A stretch of DNA of 64,000 bases from assembly GCF_022436675.1 (NCBI RefSeq), contig NZ_JAKUJZ010000003.1, forward strand, positions 384,226-448,225. The letters run 5' to 3'. Of the stretch, positions 8,493-17,477 are shown piece after piece. The notes below the pieces were generated by a model. It worked only from the letters and a program-made list of their open reading frames with translations. It searched no databases and was not told where the DNA came from. The position numbers and the translations under genes are program-made. This DNA comes from Rheinheimera hassiensis (GTDB taxonomy: Bacteria; Pseudomonadota; Gammaproteobacteria; Enterobacterales; Alteromonadaceae). How positions within the stretch are numbered: the first letter of the stretch is position 1; each line of letters starts with the position of its first letter.

Positions 8493-9624
8493 TTTGTGGG
8501 CTCTTTAACAACTCTTGATATATATCAAGATGCTTTGCGACAACCGCCAGCACATCAAACTCATTCTCAGCCAGTTCCCTGCCCGCCTTACCCATGCTTT
8601 GCCGCAACTCAGCATTGCCGACAAGTTGCTCTATAGCATCTGCAAGTAACGCTGAGTTTTTTGCCGGAACGATAAAGCCATTTACACCATGAATAACTGC
8701 TTCTGCGCAGCCCGGATTATCAGTTGTTACTATGGCACGGCCACAGGCCGCAGCCTCAATAAGCACTTTAGGTAGTCCCTCACCATAAAAAGACGGCAAT
8801 ACCACAATATTAGAGGCAGCGAAAACATCTGGTATGTCGGCGCGAAATCCCAGAACCTCCACAATACCCTCTTTGCGCCACTGCTCTAACTCTTTAGCTT
8901 TAACCGTATTAGGGTTACCCGGATCTGGCTCTCCTATCAATTGAAATTTAGCTTCCACATTTCTGGCTTTTAATAAACGTGCTGCCTCTACAAATTGATA
9001 AACCCCTTTTTCCTTCAGCAGCCTGGCTGCCATTACCACCACAGGTGTTCCGCTTGGCTCAGGTATTACTTTGTAAGTAGTAAGATCTGCACCGGAGCCT
9101 TTTATCATCAGGCAATGCTCTTCTTTTAAACCCACCGCTTTTTTTAATACGCTCTTATCAATTGGATTCTGAAAAATAACGCCGAAATTTTTAACTCCTA
9201 AAGCAAACTTATAAAGACGTTTAACAAACAGTCTTCTTATTTTTGCCAAAAAACCTTCTGCAACAAAAACCAACCCCAAACCAGATACGGCATAAACCAT
9301 GTTCTTAATACCCAAGACACGAGCTACGCTTCCGCCATACAGCACTGGTTTAATGGTTACCGCATGCACAATATCAGGTGAAACATGCTTAAATATTTGC
9401 CAAATCCGTTTCAGAGTTTTGACTTCCTGCAGCACTCCCCCGCTGCTCCGGTTAAATGGAACAGGGTGCAAAGTAAAACCAAATGAACCCAAAAAATCAA
9501 AATGATCTGTGAAATTACAGGCAATATGCACATCATAGCCGGCTTCTTTAGCTGCTATTGCTATAGGTAGGCGATGGGAAATAAAAAACCAATCGACATT
9601 CACCAGATACAGAATCTTAGTCAT
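8485..9624 (-). CDS. Glycosyltransferase family 4
   Basis: GT-B fold retaining glycosyltransferase, 379 residues, acting at the cytoplasmic face of the inner membrane. The N-terminal acceptor domain starts MTKILYLVNVDWFFISHRLPIA. The C-terminal donor domain contains AARLLKEKGV, the LPSFYGEGLPKVLIEAAACGR segment with the E-x7-E element, and VVTTDNPG-like sequence. It resembles WbpT/PglA-type enzymes that add the second sugar to the lipid carrier. The start overlaps the AsnB stop by four bases (ATGA). The acceptor and donor cannot be read from sequence. Confidence 0.9.
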   Translation of the reverse strand: MTKILYLVNVDWFFISHRLPIAIAAKEAGYDVHIACNFTDHFDFLGSFGFTLHPVPFNRSSGGVLQEVKTLKRIWQIFKHVSPDIVHAVTIKPVLYGGSVARVLGIKNMVYAVSGLGLVFVAEGFLAKIRRLFVKRLYKFALGVKNFGVIFQNPIDKSVLKKAVGLKEEHCLMIKGSGADLTTYKVIPEPSGTPVVVMAARLLKEKGVYQFVEAARLLKARNVEAKFQLIGEPDPGNPNTVKAKELEQWRKEGIVEVLGFRADIPDVFAASNIVVLPSFYGEGLPKVLIEAAACGRAIVTTDNPGCAEAVIHGVNGFIVPAKNSALLADAIEQLVGNAELRQSMGKAGRELAENEFDVLAVVAKHLDIYQELLKSPQNG

Positions 9625-11552
9625 TTGTGATTTTTCTCATACCAGTTTTGAAACATCAAAATGGCCCAAAGCTGATAGTGCCAGTTGCGTGTACCTTCTT
9701 GATGTTCTTTCCACATTATTGAGATCACTTCAGGATCAAAAAAACCCTCTTCTTTTAATCTGTCTTTATTTATCAACTGCTCAGCCCAGCTTTTCAGTCC
9801 ACCTCTCAACCATTCAGCGACAGGAATCCCAAAACCTGTCTTCGGCCTTTCAATCAGTTCTTTAGGCACATATTTATACAGAATCTCACGTAATGGAATT
9901 TTACCTTGAGTACCACGGACTTTCTGCTGTAGAGGAATACGCCAGGCTAACTCAAACACCCGATGATCGAGAAAAGGAACTCGTGTTTCCAACGAAACAG
10001 CCATAGCAGCCCGATCTACTTTAGCTAAAATATCCCCGGACATGTAAGTCAGTGTGTCTGTTGCCATCATCCAGGCAATGGAGTCCAGCTCTTCAAGCCG
10101 GGCATCATTGTTAATAATATTTGAGTTTGCAGCACCAAGAACGACAGTTTCAGGAGCTTGCCAAATGGAGATCAGTTTCAGATATAACTCATGCAGATTA
10201 GTCGCATCAATTACATTTGCAGCTTTATGCAATTTGTCGCCTAAATTAGACATCTTATAACTGGCAGGAAGCAGCCTGTTCACTTTATTCCATGATTCTA
10301 TGGAAACTTTCTTGATAACAGCAGCCATCCACTTTCGACCAAAGAGGGGGACTTTAGATAACCACTTCCATACTTTTTTTGTCATTAAGTAGCGATTGTA
10401 GCCACAGAAAAGCTCGTCACCAGCGTCACCAGACAAACACACAGTAACGTGCTTAGAAGCCAGTTCAGAAACAAGAAAAGTTGGTATTTGTGACGAATCA
10501 GAGAATGGTTCATCGTAAATAGCTGCTATTTTATCAACAACCTGCAAAGCATCGTCTGCAGTGACGATTAGCTCTGTATGCTCTGTATCTAAGTGCCTGG
10601 CAACAGCTGCCGCAAAAACGGCCTCATTAAACTGCTCTTCATTGAAACCTATAGAAAAAGTCTTCACCGGAACGTCAGTCTGACTTTTCATCAATGAAAC
10701 AATTAATGACGAATCAACTCCACCTGACAAAAAAGCCCCCAAAGGAACGTCTGCCAACATTTGTTCTTTCACAGTGTGTTTTAACACCTTTTCCAAGGTC
10801 TTTGTTGCCGTATCACTGTCGTCAAACTGAACCAGCATGTTTTGCTGGATTTTTTCCACAGCATCCCAATAGCACACTTTGGAAAGCAGATTCAGGCTGG
10901 TATCAAACTCTAATATCGTTGCAGGTTCGACCTTGTAAACATCTTTGTAGATAGATTTTGGTGCAGGAACGTAATTATAACGAAGGTAATTCGCCAGAGA
11001 ATCACGATCTATGACCGCCTTAAAGTCCGGATGTGCTCTGAAAGATTTTAACTCAGAACCAAATACAAGAGAGCCATCTGAGCAAAAACCATAGTAAAGC
11101 GGCTTTTCACCAAACCTATCACGTGCCAAAAACAATTTTTTATCTACTGTGTCCCAAAGTGCAACAGCAAACATGCCGACGCACCGCTTTAACGTATCAG
11201 CTAAACCCCAGACTTCAATTGCAGTAAGCAAGGTTTCCGTATCAGAGTGGCCACGCCAGGAGCGAGGCGCTAAATGTTCCAGCTCCCCCCTTACATCCAG
11301 GTGGTTATAAATCTCACCGTTAAACGCAATGATGTAGCGTCCGGTAACCGAATGCATAGGCTGGTGCCCTGCTTCAGTCAGATCTAAAATAGCCAACCGT
11401 CTGTGCACCAGGCCAATACCATTTATTTGGTCTGTCCAAACACCGGAACTATCGGGGCCACGGCTGAAGATAGCCAGCCCCATATTTTCAAGCACACTTT
11501 CTGAATTGTCAGAAAGCGGCTTGTTGCGCAAAACCCCTGCTAAACCACACAT
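9621..11552 (-). CDS. Asparagine synthase-family glutamine amidotransferase (copy 1)
   Basis: A 643-residue AsnB-type enzyme. An N-terminal Ntn glutaminase domain has the nucleophile Cys2 (MCGLAG), RGPDSSG and VHRRLAI. A C-terminal PP-loop synthetase domain has LSGGVDSSL near residue 275. In O-antigen loci (for example WbpS-type proteins) such enzymes are thought to amidate the carboxyl group of uronic acids in the glycan rather than make asparagine. Position between two glycosyltransferase genes supports that role here. A second, clearly different AsnB paralogue lies at 17478-19382. Confidence 0.9.
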   Translation of the reverse strand: MCGLAGVLRNKPLSDNSESVLENMGLAIFSRGPDSSGVWTDQINGIGLVHRRLAILDLTEAGHQPMHSVTGRYIIAFNGEIYNHLDVRGELEHLAPRSWRGHSDTETLLTAIEVWGLADTLKRCVGMFAVALWDTVDKKLFLARDRFGEKPLYYGFCSDGSLVFGSELKSFRAHPDFKAVIDRDSLANYLRYNYVPAPKSIYKDVYKVEPATILEFDTSLNLLSKVCYWDAVEKIQQNMLVQFDDSDTATKTLEKVLKHTVKEQMLADVPLGAFLSGGVDSSLIVSLMKSQTDVPVKTFSIGFNEEQFNEAVFAAAVARHLDTEHTELIVTADDALQVVDKIAAIYDEPFSDSSQIPTFLVSELASKHVTVCLSGDAGDELFCGYNRYLMTKKVWKWLSKVPLFGRKWMAAVIKKVSIESWNKVNRLLPASYKMSNLGDKLHKAANVIDATNLHELYLKLISIWQAPETVVLGAANSNIINNDARLEELDSIAWMMATDTLTYMSGDILAKVDRAAMAVSLETRVPFLDHRVFELAWRIPLQQKVRGTQGKIPLREILYKYVPKELIERPKTGFGIPVAEWLRGGLKSWAEQLINKDRLKEEGFFDPEVISIMWKEHQEGTRNWHYQLWAILMFQNWYEKNHK

Positions 11553-11573
11553 TTGAAAACTCCGTATAACAGG

Positions 11574-12650
11574 TTAATAACCACGTACGCTGCTCGGCGT
11601 AAAATTTAATCGCAAGTAGGTATAATAAAACAGACATACGATAAATGCATAAAAACCTTCTCTATATCTTACCGCCGATCCCGGATTTAAAACCCCAAAC
11701 GGGTAATGAACAAACAACAACCAGATCGTAACAATAAAAAATATTGAAAAAAGGTGAACATTAAAGCTTTGCCGCCGAACTGACAGCAACATCGCTTTAA
11801 GTGATAAGTAAAGAAATGCAAGACAAATAACGAGACTTTCCATAAACGTAAGAAAAAATTGGGGCTTAGATAACGCCTCCCCTAATGTAGGGCCAAAGAA
11901 TGCTACTAATATCCCGTAAGGTGCATTAAAAAATACGTCGTACTTATTCACCCATATCGTATTTTCTCTGGTACTTCCACCATCAGATTCGAAATGTTCC
12001 GGCATAATCAGAGACAGCATATCTATATAGTCCCTGAGAATATAAAGCAACATTAAAGAACAAAAAACAAACAGCAGAAAAACAAAAACCTTGCCAAAGG
12101 CTTTGAGATTAAAAAAACCAATAAGAAACAAGTAAACAAACAAGCTTGAAATACCTATAAAGTATTGCGGCTTAAATAACAGGCATAAATAAATTGATAC
12201 AAGCAGTAACAATTTTTTAGTCACTTTTCTTTTTTCGAAGTGGTCGATAAAGGCAGCTAAGATAACCCCCATAAAAAAAACGGTAACCGATTCTTTAGAA
12301 ACAATTGAGGTCCAAACACCGAAGCTTGGGAAAGATAGAAAGATTAGAACAGTAATTAATTGATTTTTTGTCAAATTCATCTTACTAAGCGGCAGATATA
12401 CCCCGTAAACAGAAAGTGACAGAAAAAATAAATGGGCGCCAAACTGGCTTGCAACGCGGGATAGTCCATGTGCAAAAAAGTCCATCATTGCCGTTGAATT
12501 ATAGATAAAAGACAATTCACCAAAGGTAGGACCGGCAAGATACCTGTCGGTATCACCAAGAATGGTCAAGCGGGAAAAAATAAAAACAGCAAAAAACATG
12601 TAAAACACTTTGCTGCAATAATAAAAAAACCAGATTTTGTTAACTTTCAT
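11574..12650 (-). CDS. wzy: Polytopic membrane protein, probable O-antigen polymerase (Wzy)
   Basis: A hydrophobic protein of about 358 residues with roughly nine or ten membrane-spanning stretches. One large, more polar loop (around ESDGGSTRENTIWVNKYD) lies in the second half, the usual layout of Wzy polymerases, which have little sequence conservation. It is the only unassigned multi-span protein in the locus apart from the Wzx flippase. The ATG at 12650 is preferred; a TTG at 12671 would overlap the upstream glycosyltransferase. Base composition is visibly AT-rich, as is common for wzy. Function is inferred from topology and context. Confidence 0.7.
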   Translation of the reverse strand: MKVNKIWFFYYCSKVFYMFFAVFIFSRLTILGDTDRYLAGPTFGELSFIYNSTAMMDFFAHGLSRVASQFGAHLFFLSLSVYGVYLPLSKMNLTKNQLITVLIFLSFPSFGVWTSIVSKESVTVFFMGVILAAFIDHFEKRKVTKKLLLLVSIYLCLLFKPQYFIGISSLFVYLFLIGFFNLKAFGKVFVFLLFVFCSLMLLYILRDYIDMLSLIMPEHFESDGGSTRENTIWVNKYDVFFNAPYGILVAFFGPTLGEALSKPQFFLTFMESLVICLAFLYLSLKAMLLSVRRQSFNVHLFSIFFIVTIWLLFVHYPFGVLNPGSAVRYREGFYAFIVCLFYYTYLRLNFTPSSVRGY

Positions 12651-12658
12651 TAGTGTGC

Positions 12659-13777
12659 TCAGCCAAACCAAATAGTCGAAAAATTTTCAGCCATTTTCGC
12701 CAGGCTGTATTTTTCAGCGACACTGCTTCTGCATCGTTTTTTTAATTCTGACCACTGAGCAGCATCACTGTTAAGTTTTGAAGCATCCTGCATGGCCTGA
12801 GCGAGCGCCTGAGCATTCTTTGCCGGCACAATCCAGCCATTGTCTTCAACTATTAATTTAGCATCTCCGACATCTGTAGAAATACAAGGTATACCGCAAG
12901 CCATGGCTTCAGCCAGAACATTAGGAAATCCTTCATATTCTGAAGACAATACATGCACATCCAAGCAAGACATTAGTAAGGGGATATTGTCACACTGACC
13001 AAACAAAACAACATGCTCTTGCAGGCCATATTTAACTACGTGGGCCTTGAGCACCTCGTTGCTTTCATCACAGCCTTTTCCAACAATAATTAATTTCGCA
13101 TCGGCGCCGGAGTCGTTCAAATAGAGCGAAAATGCTTGCAGAAGATTCTCGTGATCTTTAGCTGCATCAAATCGGGCGACCATACCAAAAACAAGTTGTT
13201 TCTCGCCTATATCACCACGCAGAACTTGATTTTTTTGTCCTGGCACAACGGAAAACTTAGCCAAATCATAGCCGTTCGGTACAACCTTAAAATCGCCCCG
13301 ATAACCAATATTTCGATGAGACCTAATCGCAGCTTCTGCACATGTTACATGAGCCCTTGGCAATAAGCCGGAAAATACCGCGCAGGTTTTCATTACGACC
13401 TTAGAAGATAATTTCATCTTTTTAATATCGAAATCAGCTTGTCGCAATCCCCAGAATATATTTTTTTGTCCAGCTAAACGACTGGCTAAACCACCTATAA
13501 TGTCAGCGTGATATAACCAGGTTTGAACAACATCTGGCTTTGTTTTTTTTATCAAAGAATACAAGGTGTAAAATTTAAAAATGAAATTAAACGGGCTTAA
13601 ATGCAGACAATCAACTTCGATCCCTTCACTTTCCAACAAAGCCTTGTATTTTCCCGGCCCGGTAAGCGATACAACTTTATGATCTACATCACACTTCGAA
13701 AACTTCACTAAGCGATAGAGAACTCCTTCAGCGCCACCGTCGTTCAAGCCAGTGATAATATGCAATGTTTTTTTCAT
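12659..13777 (-). CDS. Glycosyltransferase family 4
   Basis: A 372-residue GT-B enzyme. The N-terminus has GLNDGGAEGVLYRLV, a glycine-rich acceptor-domain start. The donor domain has FGMVARFDAAKDHENLLQAF and the nucleotide-sugar-binding EYEGFPNVLAEAMACGIPCISTD-like element near residues 280-300, and a typical IVPAKN segment follows. It lies two bases after the next glycosyltransferase and directly before the Wzy candidate. It would add one sugar of the repeat unit; the specificity is unknown. Confidence 0.9.
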   Translation of the reverse strand: MKKTLHIITGLNDGGAEGVLYRLVKFSKCDVDHKVVSLTGPGKYKALLESEGIEVDCLHLSPFNFIFKFYTLYSLIKKTKPDVVQTWLYHADIIGGLASRLAGQKNIFWGLRQADFDIKKMKLSSKVVMKTCAVFSGLLPRAHVTCAEAAIRSHRNIGYRGDFKVVPNGYDLAKFSVVPGQKNQVLRGDIGEKQLVFGMVARFDAAKDHENLLQAFSLYLNDSGADAKLIIVGKGCDESNEVLKAHVVKYGLQEHVVLFGQCDNIPLLMSCLDVHVLSSEYEGFPNVLAEAMACGIPCISTDVGDAKLIVEDNGWIVPAKNAQALAQAMQDASKLNSDAAQWSELKKRCRSSVAEKYSLAKMAENFSTIWFG

Positions 13778-13779
13778 TA

Positions 13780-14898
13780 TTATTCTCCGGACAAGTCCAC
13801 TGTGTTTACCTCGAGAACGCTGTTCAAAAAGTAGCCGGAGTATCTTTCTATTGTTTGCTCTGAGTAAACTTTCAACCTGGCTTGCTCAGAAAGCTGCTGT
13901 CTTAGAGAATCATCATTTAATAATCTCCTGATCGCAGACAAAAGCTCTGAACTGTTGTAGCCAATTAATACTGAGCATGATTCATCAAGGAATAACCTTG
14001 TTTCACCTATATCTGTTGCAACAACTACACAACCTGATGCCATAGACTCTAAAACGACCTGAGATGGATAATTTCCAAACTGCTGTAAAGACAAAGAAAT
14101 TTTAGCTCTGGATAAAATATCAAAAGGGTCGGACGAGCTATACACCTTTGCGCCGGGTGCATTGATTTCCAGGGGGCCTGAACCGCAGATATGCAGATTA
14201 TACTCGTCCAGTTCTGCAGAAATCTGTTCTAATAATTCGTGACCTTTGTACTTGGTAAACCGCCCTAAAAGTACAATATCAATGTCTCGTTTTTCAGATT
14301 CTTTTACTTTAGAAAAGTCTGTGAAACTACAAGGCGCAATCTTAATTTTCCCGGAATCAACAGAGTCAAAGGCAGAGGCATAGGCGTCTTTCACCGCTGG
14401 TGATAAACAATCAACGGACAGCACTTTGCTAATCGTTTTTCTGGATAAATACCTATTAAGTTTTGTGGCATTTTTCTCATAGGTTAAGTCGACCATAGCA
14501 ATAGATATGGGCGCTAAAACATGGCTGAATCTCGTCAGAAAATAGGACACAACATCAGGGTTAGTAGCATAGAAAACGCGATCAAACCGGCCTTTTTGAA
14601 TTTTTGCAGGTAACCCAAGCAGGCTAAAAACCTTGCCAAATTTTCGCTGAGAAAAAAATGAGCTTTTAACGTCCAAAAATTCAAAATCAACCTGATCGAG
14701 ACGTAAGCCCAAGGCATTTATTGATTTTAACGCGTCTTTAAAACAAAAAATTGTAACTTTCAACTGCTGTTGTTCAGCAAGATGAAAAGCAAGCCTGACA
14801 AATCGTCTTTCAGCCCCACCAAAAGAAGAACCGGCCCATAAAATCAGGGCCAATTTGGGTGGGGTTGCCTGCGCGTATTCTGAAATACCGTTCGCCAA
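13780..14898 (-). CDS. Glycosyltransferase family 4, divergent
   Basis: A 372-residue GT-B protein. It begins with a glycine-rich SSFGGAERRFVRLAFHLAE acceptor-domain motif. The donor domain has VLLGRFTKYKGHELLEQI and QQFGNYPSQVVLESMASGCVVVATD, where the second Glu of the family element is conserved. It is tightly packed between the WbpG-like amidotransferase (one base gap) and the next glycosyltransferase, and is AT-rich like them. Donor and acceptor are not predictable. Confidence 0.87.
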   Translation of the reverse strand: MANGISEYAQATPPKLALILWAGSSFGGAERRFVRLAFHLAEQQQLKVTIFCFKDALKSINALGLRLDQVDFEFLDVKSSFFSQRKFGKVFSLLGLPAKIQKGRFDRVFYATNPDVVSYFLTRFSHVLAPISIAMVDLTYEKNATKLNRYLSRKTISKVLSVDCLSPAVKDAYASAFDSVDSGKIKIAPCSFTDFSKVKESEKRDIDIVLLGRFTKYKGHELLEQISAELDEYNLHICGSGPLEINAPGAKVYSSSDPFDILSRAKISLSLQQFGNYPSQVVLESMASGCVVVATDIGETRLFLDESCSVLIGYNSSELLSAIRRLLNDDSLRQQLSEQARLKVYSEQTIERYSGYFLNSVLEVNTVDLSGE

Positions 14899-14899
14899 T

Positions 14900-16078
14900 C
14901 TACTTTCCTTTCTTCATTGCTTTTACCAAAGCTTTAGGAAGTTTGGAGCGAAGGTTAAGCATAAAATTCCACTGTGACTTTTCACTGCCATAGTCGGAAT
15001 GAGGTATCTCTTTACGAGCCAAATAATCGGAAAGATGTTGTTCAGACCATCCCATTTTTTTTAAGAAATACTGCTTGTCGTCTCTCAGCTTTTCTTCAGA
15101 TTCGTAGGCTAAGCCAGATGCTTTTTCCAAAGCTTCCTCTCTGCTCATCTGCCCGGCCATAATCAAAGAAGAAAAGTGCATCAAGCGTTTATCGACGCCA
15201 AATTTTTTAGGTAATAAAAACCCCTGGTAAAAACGAGTGAATATGGATTCATAATGTTTATATGGGTAGCGTTTATAACCGTAATCTTTTTCTAAAATAG
15301 CTAATGCTTCATCTTTGTTATAGTGCAGATAGTCCAGAAAAGGGATCCATTTTATGCCGCGGACATACTCACACATTACATAATCTAAGGAACTGAATGC
15401 CGGAAAAGTTTTTATTTTTTTCACACCAAATTTTTTAGCTATTGAAAAAATATTCTTTTTATCAAACTTAAACCAATTCCAATTGATCGGCATGGACATA
15501 CCTTCAGTGGCAGAATTACTGCCGGAGAGGATATAGTTAAGTCCATACTTTTTAGCCATGTCATAGTTCACAGCAAGCATAGCGTTGTCATAAAGTAATT
15601 CGACATCAATAACATCAGCGTCAAAAAAAGCCTGCATCAGCTTCTTATACTCAGCCCAATTAATCACGTGAGTATGAAGATCTAACCCCAGCGTTTTAAC
15701 GATGTTGGAAATGTTATTTTGGGCCAGCTCGGCATTCCAGCCATTATCCATATGAACAGCAAGCGGTCTCAATCCGAGCTCGACGGCTTTCACTAAAGTC
15801 CAGGAACTATCCACGCCACCAGAAACACCAATAACACAGTCATAGGGTTTTCCCTTGCCGTTCGCTTTTACTCTGTTAACAAAGTCGATAAGACGTGCAC
15901 TTTTACTCTCAGAGCTCTCAAAAACGACTGCTGACATATTGTTTTTGTAATCAGTACAATAGTTGCAATAGCCATTCTCATCAAAATGGATACCAGCTGC
16001 AGATGTGTCCATAAGACAGCGTGTACATTGCTTATAGCTCGACTGAACAGCATTGTTATTACATGCGATATCCATCAA
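14900..16078 (-). CDS. wbpG: N-acetyl sugar amidotransferase (WbpG/PseA/LegA family)
   Basis: A 392-residue ATP-PP-loop enzyme that, with ammonia from a HisH/HisF pair, turns an acetamido group into an acetamidino group on a nucleotide sugar or glycan. It has an N-terminal cysteine pair motif CTRCLMDTSA, a second CNYC pair (zinc-finger-like), and the PP-loop GVSGGVDSSW near residue 85. The length is normal. It overlaps the hisF-like gene by four bases, and hisH follows, exactly the wbpG-hisH-hisF trio known from Pseudomonas O5 and related loci. Candidate substrates here are the WbpABDE uronic acid or the nonulosonic acid. Confidence 0.93.
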   Translation of the reverse strand: MMDIACNNNAVQSSYKQCTRCLMDTSAAGIHFDENGYCNYCTDYKNNMSAVVFESSESKSARLIDFVNRVKANGKGKPYDCVIGVSGGVDSSWTLVKAVELGLRPLAVHMDNGWNAELAQNNISNIVKTLGLDLHTHVINWAEYKKLMQAFFDADVIDVELLYDNAMLAVNYDMAKKYGLNYILSGSNSATEGMSMPINWNWFKFDKKNIFSIAKKFGVKKIKTFPAFSSLDYVMCEYVRGIKWIPFLDYLHYNKDEALAILEKDYGYKRYPYKHYESIFTRFYQGFLLPKKFGVDKRLMHFSSLIMAGQMSREEALEKASGLAYESEEKLRDDKQYFLKKMGWSEQHLSDYLARKEIPHSDYGSEKSQWNFMLNLRSKLPKALVKAMKKGK

Positions 16079-16842
16079 TTTTCACCCTTAAACAAAGATT
16101 CTAATTCATCATATTTTGGATAGCTGATAAGCACAGCTCTGTGTTTACCGTGATAGACAAAGAAAGCCCCGGCAGCGACAGCATCTGCACCATGCTCCAC
16201 AGCGTGCTTTATATCGGCAAGAGAGGATATGCCGCCGGTAGCAACAAGAGGAATACTCAGCTTTGACGATGCACTTTTAATAAGGTCTAAATCAGGCCCG
16301 GATAAAGTGCCATCTTTATGAACAGCGTTTAGCAATATTTCTCCTGCACCAGCACTTTGAATTCTGGAAAGATAATCCAGCCAATGTTCTGAACAATTCT
16401 GTCTCTTCACTGAGTCATAAAGACGAAGTGTACCGAAAAAATTCCGACGAACATCTACCGAAACAGCAACGCTCTGAGACCCAAAACGGGATGAAAACGC
16501 GGATATCAGTGATACGTCTGCTAAAGCGGCAGAATGGATGCACACTTTCTCCACCCCTAAATCAAAAAGCCTGGCAGCATGCTCAATAGTTTTGACTCCC
16601 CCGCCATAAGTAAGAGGCATAAAGCATTCACTTGCAAACTCTTCAATTAATCTGTAATCAGGCTCTCTTCCTTCTTTGCTTGCACTAATATCAAGCACAA
16701 CCAACTCATCAACTTCTTTATCGTTAAATATACGAATAGCGTTGATTGGGTCCCCTACATAGCTGGGATTTGCAAACTTCTTCGTTTTAACCAGACCACC
16801 TTCATCAAGCAGCAAGGTGGGAATGACTCTGTGCTTCAGCAT
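16075..16842 (-). CDS. hisF: HisF-like cyclase subunit for sugar amidotransferase
   Basis: A TIM-barrel HisF-family protein of about 255 residues starting MLKHRVIPTLLLDEGG. Family motifs include DEGGLVKTKKF, PLTYGGGVKT and the C-terminal PLVATGGISSLADIKH. The start at 16842 follows the hisH stop by four bases; a TTG at 16860 is less likely. This is the polysaccharide-locus version of HisF, working with HisH to supply ammonia to the WbpG-type enzyme, since the other histidine genes are absent. The start of wbpG overlaps its stop (ATGA). Confidence 0.92.
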   Translation of the reverse strand: MLKHRVIPTLLLDEGGLVKTKKFANPSYVGDPINAIRIFNDKEVDELVVLDISASKEGREPDYRLIEEFASECFMPLTYGGGVKTIEHAARLFDLGVEKVCIHSAALADVSLISAFSSRFGSQSVAVSVDVRRNFFGTLRLYDSVKRQNCSEHWLDYLSRIQSAGAGEILLNAVHKDGTLSGPDLDLIKSASSKLSIPLVATGGISSLADIKHAVEHGADAVAAGAFFVYHGKHRAVLISYPKYDELESLFKGEN

Positions 16843-16846
16843 AGTT

Positions 16847-17458
16847 TTACAACCCGACAAATTGTTTAATAAGGCTCATACCAAATTTATGGCTTTTCTC
16901 AGGATGAAACTGCGTACCGAAAATCATATCCCTGCTTACCGCAGCTGTAATATCACTACCATAATGCGCGGTCGCTAAAATGTCAGATTTGTCCTGACAT
17001 ACAGCGTGAAAAGAATGCACAAAGTAGAACCGGTGTTTTCTTCCGGAAGCATCTGTTGGAGGGATTAATAAGTTCTCTTTTCGAACATCAACTTCATTCC
17101 AGCCCATATGAGGAACTTTTAAACCACTGTCTTTATCAAATCTGACAACATTTCCACGAATAAGCCCAAGACCATTACAGTCACCTTCTTCGCTTCTATC
17201 GAAAAGCAACTGCATGCCAAGACATATACCTAAAAGAGGAGTACCTGATTCGGCTTTTTGTTTTATCGCATTAACCAGTCCATAGCTGTTAAGTAGCTCC
17301 ATGCCATGGCTAAAATAACCAACACCAGGCAACATTAATTTCGATGCCTGGTTAATTTCTTCTGCAGTAGATATGCGCTTAGCAACGCCTCCCACTTTTT
17401 CAACCATACGGACCACAGAGCCCACATTCCCTAAGCCACAGTCAATTATACTGATCAC
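16847..17458 (-). CDS. hisH: HisH-like glutamine amidotransferase subunit
   Basis: A class I glutaminase of 203 residues. The nucleophile Cys is in LLGICLGMQLLF near residue 80, and the catalytic His-Glu pair is in FGTQFHPEKS near the C-terminus. PGVGYFSHGM marks the oxyanion region. It hydrolyses glutamine and passes ammonia through the HisF-like barrel. Its setting with hisF and wbpG but no other his genes points to acetamidino sugar synthesis rather than histidine synthesis. Confidence 0.93.
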   Translation of the reverse strand: MISIIDCGLGNVGSVVRMVEKVGGVAKRISTAEEINQASKLMLPGVGYFSHGMELLNSYGLVNAIKQKAESGTPLLGICLGMQLLFDRSEEGDCNGLGLIRGNVVRFDKDSGLKVPHMGWNEVDVRKENLLIPPTDASGRKHRFYFVHSFHAVCQDKSDILATAHYGSDITAAVSRDMIFGTQFHPEKSHKFGMSLIKQFVGL

Positions 17459-17477
17459 TATGAGGACTCCATCCTAT

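Noticed and set aside
16075-17458. hisF/hisH as part of histidine biosynthesis
   Set aside because: No other his genes are present and wbpG is coupled to them, so the acetamidino-sugar role fits better.
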